DNA of 6,008 nucleotides from Chloroflexota bacterium (GTDB lineage: Bacteria; Chloroflexota; Ktedonobacteria; Ktedonobacterales; Ktedonobacteraceae). Under the pieces are notes generated by a model, which ran no database searches, was not told the origin of the DNA, and was given only the letters and a program-made list of their open reading frames with translations. The stretch covers positions 1-6,008 of the forward strand of contig VBHV01000635.1 in the NCBI GenBank assembly GCA_005881995.1, read 5' to 3'. Both the position numbers and the translations under genes were made by a program. Positions 1 to 5,420 of the stretch are shown here, piece by piece; positions within the stretch are counted from its first letter, which is position 1; each line of letters begins with the position of its first letter.

Positions 1-119
1 AAGCGGCGCTGCCTGTCTCATCGCAAATATGCGATATGCTGGTAGAAGCTGCGCTTGCAGGTGGTGGCAAAGATAATATCAGTGTCATCGCGGTGTGTGT
101 CAGGAATGATACATATTGA
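1..119 (+). CDS. PP2C-family Ser/Thr protein phosphatase, C-terminal end (partial)
   Basis: The reading frame enters from the left edge (first full codon at 3) and stops at TGA 117-119, giving 38 residues that begin AALPVSSQICDMLVEAAL. The segment AGGGKDNISVIAV, about residues 19-31 of the fragment, matches the last conserved motif of metal-dependent PP2C phosphatases (G-G-x-D-N-I-[ST]-V). In that family the Asp is a metal ligand, and the preceding C-x-x-L-V-x-x-A helix is also typical. Known role of the family: Mn/Mg-dependent removal of phosphate from Ser/Thr residues, in bacteria often opposing PknB-type kinases. The protein ends only about 10 residues after the motif, as soluble bacterial PP2Cs do, so no extra C-terminal domain is present. 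The N-terminal catalytic part lies outside the window. It is convergent with the membrane protein to its right, and only 34 bp separate the two stop codons. Confidence 0.85.
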   Translation, partial: AALPVSSQICDMLVEAALAGGGKDNISVIAVCVRNDTY

Positions 120-121
120 GA

Positions 122-147
122 CGAGGGCAACCTTGCGGTCGCCCTCG
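122..147. terminator. Hairpin between convergent stop codons, possible bidirectional terminator
   Basis: The arms are CGAGGGCAACC (122-132) and GGTCGCCCTCG (137-147). They pair over 11 bp with one A/C mismatch around a TTGC loop. The hairpin sits exactly between the phosphatase stop (117-119) and the stop of the reverse-strand membrane gene (154-156). No T tract follows on either strand, so a classical intrinsic terminator is not proven. A transcript-end stem or a dispersed repeat are alternatives. Confidence 0.5.
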
Positions 148-153
148 CTTGCC

Positions 154-1893
154 TCAAGAATGTTCATCGATTTTTTGGAATGTCCCAGACGTGGGTAGGC
201 GCCGTAAACCCGGCAATGGAGGCGGCAGTGATCCCGATGTTGGGAATGGCCGCAAACCATTGACAGACGTTTGTTGTGGAGGTCCCGATACCGGTGTCTC
301 CGGCAAAGGGCCGGATGCTGGAAATGGCCGCGTTCCTGTTGAACCTGTGACCATCCTTGCAGGGGTACGCTGTTGGTGTTGGGGAAGCGGCTGCGTGTTG
401 GGCCGATCAATCCCTGGATTCGGTGTCATTGGATTGAGCACCGGCATAACATTGTGGCTGTTGATGCGGAGGGCGACCAGCAGGCGATTGATCTCAATAA
501 ATTCGCTGCACGATGCTGGCACTATTAAGGGAGTACCCTTGGCGGCGCGTTCCAGCGCGATACTTAGCTCGCCTAGCGAGCGTACCAGGCGCTGCATATA
601 GATACTCGTCTGGCCCAGGCGCATCAGGCGTTCCGCCATCAAGTTCAGGCTGCCCGCGAGGGGCAACAATAAGCCGCTGGTCAACTCGGCCCTGGCGCGC
701 AGGTTGCCATTGGCTAATTGCGCCTGCACGTCTTTGAGATGTACGATCCCCCGTTCAAGTTCAGCGCTGTGTTCGGCAATATGATGTGACTGCTCTTCAA
801 TACGTTGATTGGCTCGCTCCAGGTCTTCCAACGCCTCCGCTTGCCGGGCTGCCAGGTGCGCGTTCTCCCAAAGTGTAAGTAGCTGACGCGCAACAACTAG
901 CGCGACTACTCCCATCGTCGCGAAGAGCAGTAGCGGGCGAATTGCAATCTGACCGCTATCGCTCGAAAGGACGTTGAAGGTCAGGGCCAGGAAGAGCATT
1001 GATAGGAGGATGTAGGGGACGTAGCGCGAAAACCCAAAGACATTGCCCTCACTCGAACGCTCCATGCGCTCCTGGATGATCTCCGGAGGGGTAACGGGCA
1101 GGAAACGGCGCAGGAAAGCGGCTACTCCAATCGTCATCATGCCCAGCGGCCAGCCCAGGTCAATCCACGTGGCCTCGACGTAGGTTCCAGAATTGTTTTG
1201 GACATTGAAAAGGAAGTCGGAGAAGACGAAAAAGCATAGGCCCAGGCCGACGACCAGCAGACCGGTACGTCGCGCAGTCGCCAGGTAGGTACGCCCCTGA
1301 CCGCGCAGCAAGAGGAACACTACGCAGCTTAACAGGGCAGTATCCGCGATTGGATAATACAATCCCAGGAATTTCGCCAGGTTTGCCTCTCCCGGAGTCT
1401 GCGCCAGGGAGCCCAATAGCAAATACCACGCGATGGCCAGGATAGAACCCATCGCAATCAGGCTATCCATCAGCAGCAAGGCGCGCCTGCTGCCTGATCC
1501 TGGAGATGGCTGTAACAATAATCCAAGAAACATCAACGCGGGGAAGATGGAGTAGCCGATATCCGCGTATGATGGAAATGGCGTCTGCCCGATGGAGATA
1601 TAGTAACGCCAGAAACTTTCTCCCAGACCCCACATAATCACTCCCAGGCCAATTAGTGTCCAGGCTACCCGCTCAAACTTAATCCAGGGTTCTACATGCT
1701 CCCGTCTTCCCATCGGTACCAGCACACTACAAAGTACCAGCCCTCCGCCGATAAATGCGCCCATGAGTGGTGAGAACTGTCCCACCCGCAGTGCGATAAC
1801 ACCACCCAGGTGAAAGACCACAATAATAATCATCCCTGCCGCAATCCACCCGATTGCCTTGATGACCGTAAGCGCGCTTGAACGTGATTGCAT
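154..1893 (-). CDS. Ten-TM membrane sensor-like protein with coiled coil, HAMP-like linker and Pro-rich repeated tail
   Basis: It encodes 579 residues from ATG 1893, which is preceded by a strong GGGAGG site with a 5-nt spacer (1899-1904). An in-frame GTG at 1950 would add 19 residues and also has an AGGAG upstream, so it remains possible. About ten hydrophobic segments lie near residues 11-34, 42-60, 75-92, 112-128, 138-160, 176-196, 208-227, 245-263, 289-309 and 316-336. The motif QTPFPSYADIGY (103-114) resembles the loop seen in multi-TM sensor modules that precede PAS/GGDEF domains. A heptad-like, charged helix follows (about 343-390). It merges into a HAMP-like stretch (about 380-426) containing LANGNLRAR and LPLAGSLNLMAERL. 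The last 90 or so residues are Pro/Ser/Thr-rich, with a repeated R-x-[FL]-P-[AT]-S-G motif. No kinase, GGDEF, EAL or methyl-accepting domain is visible, so the output is unknown. Membrane signalling is inferred from architecture only. Confidence 0.85.
   Translation of the reverse strand: MQSRSSALTVIKAIGWIAAGMIIIVVFHLGGVIALRVGQFSPLMGAFIGGGLVLCSVLVPMGRREHVEPWIKFERVAWTLIGLGVIMWGLGESFWRYYISIGQTPFPSYADIGYSIFPALMFLGLLLQPSPGSGSRRALLLMDSLIAMGSILAIAWYLLLGSLAQTPGEANLAKFLGLYYPIADTALLSCVVFLLLRGQGRTYLATARRTGLLVVGLGLCFFVFSDFLFNVQNNSGTYVEATWIDLGWPLGMMTIGVAAFLRRFLPVTPPEIIQERMERSSEGNVFGFSRYVPYILLSMLFLALTFNVLSSDSGQIAIRPLLLFATMGVVALVVARQLLTLWENAHLAARQAEALEDLERANQRIEEQSHHIAEHSAELERGIVHLKDVQAQLANGNLRARAELTSGLLLPLAGSLNLMAERLMRLGQTSIYMQRLVRSLGELSIALERAAKGTPLIVPASCSEFIEINRLLVALRINSHNVMPVLNPMTPNPGIDRPNTQPLPQHQQRTPARMVTGSTGTRPFPASGPLPETPVSGPPQQTSVNGLRPFPTSGSLPPPLPGLRRLPTSGTFQKIDEHS
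184..331 (-). repeat. Repeats coding the Pro/Ser-rich tail of the membrane protein
   Basis: This stretch encodes three related nonapeptides of the membrane protein: RPFPASGPL (residues 522-530), RPFPTSGSL (548-556) and RRLPTSGTF (564-572). The first two are 26 residues apart. At DNA level, 236-253 and 314-331 agree at 16 of 18 positions with a 78-bp offset, which fits an internal tandem duplication that has since drifted. Confidence 0.6.
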
Positions 1894-2032
1894 GAGTACC
1901 TCCCATTCGCGTACATGTCTTGCATCTTGTAGGAGTGTACCAGCCGTCACTTTGTCCCATCTCCTAATACTCTTCTGTTATGGGAGCATATTTTATATTT
2001 ACCCAGGCCTACCGTCATTATTATAAGAGAGC

Positions 2033-2093
2033 ATAAGACTTCTTTTCCTGATACCAGTCTTATACCGGTCTTCTCATAGGTTCTGAAAAGAAG
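2033..2093. repeat. Nested inverted repeats with 11-bp tandem repeat
   Basis: ATAAGACT (2033-2040) is the exact reverse complement of AGTCTTAT (2056-2063). CTTCTTTTC (2039-2047) is the exact reverse complement of GAAAAGAAG (2085-2093). The two left arms share 2 bases, so the two pairings would compete in a transcript. Inside lies a tandem pair, ATACCAGTCTT (2051-2061) and ATACCGGTCTT (2062-2072), 10 of 11 identical, one helical turn apart. This could be an operator array or a structured leader. Confidence 0.55.
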
Positions 2094-2174
2094 AATCGGT
2101 ACTTCCTTATACAAGCTGTAAAACATTGTCAGAGAAATATGATGCGAAAAATCGGGAATTCAGGCCTATTTATC

Positions 2175-2203
2175 TGGACAATGGCGCACAAATATGTTAC
2201 AGT
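2175..2203 (+). promoter_or_regulatory. Candidate sigma-70-like promoter for the pucR-like gene
   Basis: TGGACA (2175-2180, 5 of 6 to consensus) is followed after 17 bp by TACAGT (2198-2203, 4 of 6). Transcription would start near 2210 and leave a leader of about 100 nt before the ATG at 2308. A weaker alternative is TTGTAC (2203-2208) with TATGTT (2226-2231), also at 17-bp spacing. Confidence 0.35.
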
Positions 2204-2307
2204 TGTACTTGTTCCTGTACGTATATATGTTAATCGCTCACACTTAGCGCATACATGAAGAGTCTTAGACAGCCATCAAGCAAGGCGTGTCTGTGAGGGC
2301 AGTACAG

Positions 2308-3708
2308 ATGGAACCATCTTCGCGGGGGATAACACTCGATCAACTTCAGTCAACCGATCAGGCTGCGTCCGGTGAAACTATGCCTTCTTCCAGTGACCTT
2401 ACGCTCGCCCATAACCCACTGGCCATTCTCGATAGTCTCTTGAAGCAACTTTCCCCTACCCGTTCGCTTACCCACATCGCTCAGTCACTGGCAACCATTA
2501 CGAGACAGTTCATGGAGATGGATCTGTGCGTGGTTATGCTGGCCAACGGAGTACATGGTCAACTGACTATCGAGGCCTCCTCGCCCGACCTCAACGGGCG
2601 TATTCTGGCTATACCGCCCATCACTGTTGAACCTGTCCTGTGGGAGAAACTGCGTATCGCTCCCGGAGAGTTGCCAGCGCTGCATGTGCAAGAGCAAGAA
2701 CAACTCAATCCGCTGAAAAACGTTGAGTATAAGACACTGCATATTATTCCTCTCGTGGTGGGCCTGGACTGCTTAGGCCTGCTGCTCTGCTATTCGAGCA
2801 AAACGCGTGACCTGGCAGCGCAAGACCTGCTTGTCTTGCAAACACTCAGCAGCTATGCAGCCCTCTCGATCCAGAATCGCCTGCTCATTGATGCTGACCT
2901 CTCTGGCACCTCTATCAAGACATTTTTTGACGACCTGCTTTCAGGCAATTCTTTACTAGAAAACGAGTTGCACACCCGCGCCGCCGCGCTTGGCTGTAAT
3001 CTCGCGCAGCCGCATGTGATGCTGCTATTGGAAGTCGGGCGCCTGTCTGTCGTGAACACTCAAGTTGAAGAGAGCCAGTTGGTTACGTTTCAGCGCGCCA
3101 TCAAACATGTGGAACTGCGGCTTCAAGAGCATTTCCCCGGCTCGCTGCTAGACGAACGTGAACACCTGTTGCACTGTATCGTGGCCCTCGACAAAGATCA
3201 TACTCTCGAGAGCCTCAAGACATGGCTGAATATCCTTGTCGAGCAGGTGGAAAGCGAGCAACAGGTCAGCGTGTTTGTAGGTGTAAGTAGTCTCTGCAAT
3301 GATTTGGGTGAGTACCGGCGGGGATTTGCCGAGGCGGAAGAGGCGTTGAAGATTGGAGCGTGCCTGCATACGCGTGCCAGCAGTACCTGCTTCGATGAAC
3401 TTGGCGTGAATCGCTACATTTACTCGTTCGCGCGCAACAATACCCTGCGTGATTTGTACTTAGAGCAGATCGCGGCCATTGACCGCTACGACCAGGGACA
3501 CAAACGCGCCGAACTGCTGGATACGCTGGAGGCTTACCTGGCGCATGGATGCAATATCAAGGAGACATCCGAATTGCTCGACGTGCATCGGAACACCTTG
3601 ACGCAGCGCCTGGAGCGCATTCAATCGCTCTGTACCGTCGATCTCGATCAGTACAGCAACCGCCTGCCGCTACAGGTTGCCCTCATGGTTCATCGCTTAC
3701 GCTCCTAA
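2308..3708 (+). CDS. GAF-containing PucR/CdaR-family transcriptional regulator
   Basis: It encodes 466 residues. ATG 2308 is chosen because GAGGG (2295-2299) lies 8 nt upstream; the in-frame GTG at 2287 would add 7 residues but has only AAGG one base before it. A GAF-like sensory domain spans about residues 38-190, ending in the long helix DLLVLQTLSSYAALSIQNRLL. A CdaR GGDEF-like domain spans about 200-365, including VFVGVSS and the helix YRRGFAEAEEALKIG. The C-terminal PucR-type helix-turn-helix (HTH_30) is about 403-464, with LLDTLEAYL, then NIKETSELLDVHRNTLTQRL, where VHRNTLTQRLERI is the recognition helix. Known role of the family: cytoplasmic transcription factors, often activators of catabolic genes in response to a small molecule. 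No catabolic gene is present, so ligand and targets are unknown. The divergent membrane sensor gene and its own promoter are the nearest candidate targets. Its 3' end overlaps the convergent winged-helix gene by 12 bp. Confidence 0.92.
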   Translation: MEPSSRGITLDQLQSTDQAASGETMPSSSDLTLAHNPLAILDSLLKQLSPTRSLTHIAQSLATITRQFMEMDLCVVMLANGVHGQLTIEASSPDLNGRILAIPPITVEPVLWEKLRIAPGELPALHVQEQEQLNPLKNVEYKTLHIIPLVVGLDCLGLLLCYSSKTRDLAAQDLLVLQTLSSYAALSIQNRLLIDADLSGTSIKTFFDDLLSGNSLLENELHTRAAALGCNLAQPHVMLLLEVGRLSVVNTQVEESQLVTFQRAIKHVELRLQEHFPGSLLDEREHLLHCIVALDKDHTLESLKTWLNILVEQVESEQQVSVFVGVSSLCNDLGEYRRGFAEAEEALKIGACLHTRASSTCFDELGVNRYIYSFARNNTLRDLYLEQIAAIDRYDQGHKRAELLDTLEAYLAHGCNIKETSELLDVHRNTLTQRLERIQSLCTVDLDQYSNRLPLQVALMVHRLRS

Positions 3709-4200
3709 TTGTTTGCGCGCTGATAGCCTCATCAACACATATCCCGTCTCCAGGATAGATGCAATCTCTATCCCGAAGGTGCGCATCTTCAAGCGTGTGC
3801 GCGAGAGGACGTTGCGCACTGGCCGCATCTCCTGATCCCAGACACCCTCGAGTTGCGCCTCGTGCAACTGCCGTCGGCAGCGTTCTATCGTCGCATCCGA
3901 AACGGTTCGATGGTTAAAACTGGCCAGAAGCACCTCGTAAGGACAATAGTGTGGATGAGAATTGAGCAAGGGCAGGAGGAGGCTCAGCTCGCTCAAAGTA
4001 AATTGTTGCTCTGCCATCATGCGAGGATAGGGCATTTCAATATCGTAAGCAATCAGCGAAAGAGTACCTAAGAGGACATTCAAGGCCAGCGTTTGGCCAG
4101 CTGGCAATAATTCTTCCAGTGAGTAGTGTAGTATCTCTTCATCGGTATGCTGTACGTGATAAACAGAGGAAGTGATCTTCCGCAAGGATACTCGTTGCAT
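3697..4200 (-). CDS. Stand-alone winged-helix (OmpR/PhoB-like) DNA-binding protein, copy A
   Basis: It encodes 167 residues, starting at ATG 4200 with AAAGGAG (4208-4214) 7 nt upstream. Residues 38-49 (LALNVLLGTLSL) resemble the N-terminal beta strands of an OmpR/PhoB effector domain. FTLSELSLLLPLLNSHPHYCPYEVLL (split here: FTLSELSLLLPLL 67-79, then CPYEVLL 86-92) matches the helix 1-helix 2 pattern. VRNVLSRTRLKM (128-139) matches the recognition helix, and IEIASILETGYVLM (144-157) the C-terminal beta hairpin with its conserved GY. About 22 extra residues (roughly 101-124) lie before the recognition helix, unlike standard members. There is no receiver domain, membrane segment or kinase partner. 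It is paralogous to the gene at 4776-5279, with about 69% identity over residues 61-157. A DNA-binding regulator is inferred; targets are unknown. It converges on, and overlaps by 12 bp, the pucR-like gene. Confidence 0.85.
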   Translation of the reverse strand: MQRVSLRKITSSVYHVQHTDEEILHYSLEELLPAGQTLALNVLLGTLSLIAYDIEMPYPRMMAEQQFTLSELSLLLPLLNSHPHYCPYEVLLASFNHRTVSDATIERCRRQLHEAQLEGVWDQEMRPVRNVLSRTRLKMRTFGIEIASILETGYVLMRLSARKQLGA

Positions 4201-4382
4201 AGCGCGACTCCTTTAGTTCGCTTGTGCGTCTTCCTATAGAAGTAGCTCTTGACAAAGGCCTACCTGTACGGGAAACTACAATGGTTTCCACTTCATGCTT
4301 GTCTTATATCTACCTCCTTTCCTGGAATAACCACTCGCATTATTCACTACAAAATCTCTTCCAGATAACGTTTATTTTGCTA

Positions 4383-4402
4383 CAAGCGCGATCTAGCGCT
4401 TG
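4383..4402. repeat. Perfect inverted repeat, 7-bp arms
   Basis: CAAGCGC (4383-4389) and GCGCTTG (4396-4402) are exact reverse complements around the 6-nt spacer GATCTA. It lies about 180 bp upstream of winged-helix copy A. No T tract follows on either strand, so an operator or a dispersed-repeat stem is likelier than a terminator. Confidence 0.5.
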
Positions 4403-4442
4403 CCATCGGTCCAATCACTTTTGCCAGAAAGTGTTGACCGAG

Positions 4443-4468
4443 CATATATTTCTAACAAGAAATGTATG
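4443..4468. repeat. 26-bp near-palindrome, candidate operator
   Basis: The left arm CATATATTTCT (4443-4453) and the right arm AGAAATGTATG (4458-4468) are reverse complements at 10 of 11 positions around the loop AACA. The single mismatch would be a G-U pair in RNA. The length and symmetry fit a site for a dimeric repressor, or an AT-rich hairpin. It lies about 245 bp upstream of winged-helix copy A. Confidence 0.55.
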
Positions 4469-4633
4469 TATAGATAACAGTACACAACAAAAGCGAAAAA
4501 AGCAAGAGGTTTTTGGAGGTCTTTTCTAAACTGGTATAAGACACGGAAAAACTCCCAAAAATGCAAGACCATCGTTTTGCGTAAGGAATCTCTGTTTTTC
4601 TGTAGGGCGGGAGTTGTGCGGATGGGTGGAGGG

Positions 4634-4740
4634 GACGCTTGCGTCGCCCGTGCGCGGACCACCGTTGCCGGCCATTAAGCGGTTTTTAGAGCGAAACCAG
4701 ATGTTTGACGCTCACGTCGCCCATGCGCGGACCAACGTTG
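4634..4740. repeat. Two copies of a 34-bp direct repeat
   Basis: Copies at 4634-4667 and 4707-4740 agree at 30 of 34 positions. Both begin GACGCT, share the core GTCGCCC and GCGCGGACCA, and end CGTTG. The interval between them is 39 bp. The first copy begins with the palindromic GACGC-TT-GCGTC, which is degraded in the second. This looks like remnants of a dispersed intergenic repeat family or small non-autonomous element; which one cannot be decided from a single locus. Confidence 0.6.
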
Positions 4741-4775
4741 TATCCAGGAAAGCATGTCTTTTCTAGGGACAGGAA

Positions 4776-5279
4776 TTAACGCGCGCCAGGCTTTGTCTTC
4801 TCTGTGACCATCAGAATATATCCAGTTTCCAGGATAGACGTAATATCGATCCCGAAGCTGCGCATCTTGTAGCGAATGCGCGAAAGTACATTGCGCACCG
4901 GTCGCATTTGCTGATCCCAGACGCCAGCTTCCAACGCCTCTTGCAACTGTTGGCGACAATGTTCTACCGTCAAATCGGTTACAGCGCCATTGTAGAAGCT
5001 TGCAAACATCACTTCGTATGGGCAATAATGGGGGAAAAGTTCTAGTAGGGGCAGCAAGAGACTTAATTCACTCGCCGTGAATTGCTGTTGCACTAACAGG
5101 CGCGGGCCCTCAACCCCGCTAGAAAGGTACGAAAGCGTCCCAAGACGAGTATTCAGTACCAGCGTATGACCTGTTGGCAATGCGCCGTGCAAAGAGAAGT
5201 AACGAATCGGTTCAGCATCCTCGGCTCTCGTGATGTAAGATGCCGCAGTTTTTCCTTTAGGAGCACATACAACTTGCAT
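4776..5279 (-). CDS. Stand-alone winged-helix (OmpR/PhoB-like) DNA-binding protein, copy B
   Basis: It encodes 167 residues from ATG 5279, chosen because GAGGAG (5287-5292) lies 7 nt upstream. This start also gives exactly the length and ribosome-site spacing of copy A. A start at 5306 would add 9 residues without a clear site. The domain order is that of copy A: beta strands near 40-51, helix 1-2 region FTASELSLLLPLL (67-79) and CPYEVMFASF (86-95), an extra helical stretch at about 101-124, recognition helix VRNVLSRIRYKM (128-139), and hairpin IDITSILETGYILM (144-157). The first 60 residues have diverged much more from copy A than the rest, so ligand or partner contacts may differ while DNA contacts are conserved. 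Cys86 and Cys108 occur in both copies. No receiver domain is present. It is transcribed divergently from the STAND ATPase gene and may regulate it; that link is inferred from position only. Confidence 0.85.
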   Translation of the reverse strand: MQVVCAPKGKTAASYITRAEDAEPIRYFSLHGALPTGHTLVLNTRLGTLSYLSSGVEGPRLLVQQQFTASELSLLLPLLELFPHYCPYEVMFASFYNGAVTDLTVEHCRQQLQEALEAGVWDQQMRPVRNVLSRIRYKMRSFGIDITSILETGYILMVTEKTKPGAR

Positions 5280-5322
5280 ATTCGTTCTCCTCAGTGAAAG
5301 GTACATACGAGTTATTAAGTAA

Positions 5323-5351
5323 ATTATGACGTATTACCCTATACTTGTTGA
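5323..5351 (-). promoter_or_regulatory. Candidate sigma-70-like promoter for winged-helix copy B
   Basis: Read on the minus strand, TCAACA (5351 to 5346, 4 of 6 to consensus) is followed after 17 bp by CATAAT (5328 to 5323, 5 of 6). Transcription would begin near 5316, leaving a leader of about 37 nt that contains the GAGGAG site. Confidence 0.4.
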
Positions 5352-5361
5352 AGTACTTATG

Positions 5362-5391
5362 TTATCATTTCTTTTAACAGATTTATCATTT
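5362..5391. repeat. Direct repeat TTATCATTT at 21-bp spacing
   Basis: Exact 9-bp copies at 5362-5370 and 5383-5391 lie on the same face of the helix, two turns apart, just upstream of the STAND gene. Direct repeats in helical phase are the usual layout of OmpR/PhoB-type sites, and such a protein is encoded next door. In AT-rich DNA a chance match is possible. Confidence 0.4.
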
Positions 5392-5420
5392 TCGTAGGCT
5401 TTACCGAAGGAATGATGAAG

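Larger units (their letters stand above)
1894..2307. promoter_or_regulatory. Divergent intergenic control region
   Basis: This stretch of about 410 bp separates the reverse-strand membrane gene from the forward pucR-like gene and appears non-coding. It is AT-rich in the middle. Towards the membrane gene there is a perfect TATAAT on the minus strand (2025 to 2020), without a convincing -35 element. Towards the pucR-like gene there are candidate elements at 2175-2203. Nested inverted repeats and an 11-bp tandem repeat occupy 2033-2093. A short dyad, TACAG (2198-2202) and CTGTA (2215-2219) with 12 bp between, overlaps the candidate -10 and could be an operator. All of these are pattern matches only. 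Confidence 0.5.
4201..4775. other. 575-bp intergenic region without a convincing gene
   Basis: This lies between the two same-strand winged-helix paralogs. It holds the ribosome binding site of copy A, a 20-bp inverted repeat (4383-4402), a 26-bp near-palindrome (4443-4468) and two 34-bp direct repeats (4634-4667, 4707-4740). Open frames at 4224-4529 (+) and 4393-4662 (-) lack ribosome binding sites and recognisable domains. A perfect TTGACA at 4249-4254 (+) has no -10 at workable spacing. A weak stem (4744-4767) just past the end of copy B could end its transcript, but no T tract follows. The length and repeats make a single operon of the two paralogs unlikely. Confidence 0.6.
5280..5420. 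promoter_or_regulatory. Divergent promoter region between winged-helix B and the STAND gene
   Basis: This is 141 bp of AT-rich DNA. A TATACT at 5340-5345 (+) could be a -10 for the STAND gene, but no good -35 precedes it. AAGTACTT (5351-5358) is a perfect palindrome. TTATCATTT occurs twice (5362-5370 and 5383-5391), exactly 21 bp apart, on the STAND side of the region. The candidate promoter for copy B abuts the TATACT, so one bound protein could affect both directions. Confidence 0.5.

Noticed and set aside
18..410. Reverse open frame of 130 codons
   Set aside because: It overlaps both the phosphatase 3' end and the membrane-protein tail in another frame and has no domain or ribosome binding site.
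116..601. Forward open frame of 161 codons rich in Gly/Arg
   Set aside because: It is antisense to the tail of the membrane protein; the Gly-rich translation mirrors the Pro-rich codons on the other strand.
1894..1950. GTG start at 1950 for the membrane protein
   Set aside because: Not excluded, but ATG 1893 has a stronger ribosome site and leads directly into the first membrane segment.
4249..4282. Forward promoter made of TTGACA (4249-4254) and TACAAT (4277-4282)
   Set aside because: The spacing is 22 bp, too long for a sigma-70 promoter, and no gene lies downstream on that strand before the paralog.
4224..4529. Forward open frame of 101 codons in the gap between the paralogs
   Set aside because: No ribosome binding site, composition rich in Ser/His/Asn without a domain, and it runs through the 26-bp palindrome.
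4393..4662. Reverse open frame of 89 codons beginning MVRARATQASPPP
   Set aside because: Its start lies inside the 34-bp repeat, there is no ribosome binding site, and the translation has low-complexity character; it is probably a chance frame over repeat DNA.
4634..4740. Possible mini CRISPR array (two repeats of 34 bp, 39-bp spacer)
   Set aside because: Only two copies with four mismatches between them and no cas gene; a degenerate dispersed repeat explains it better.
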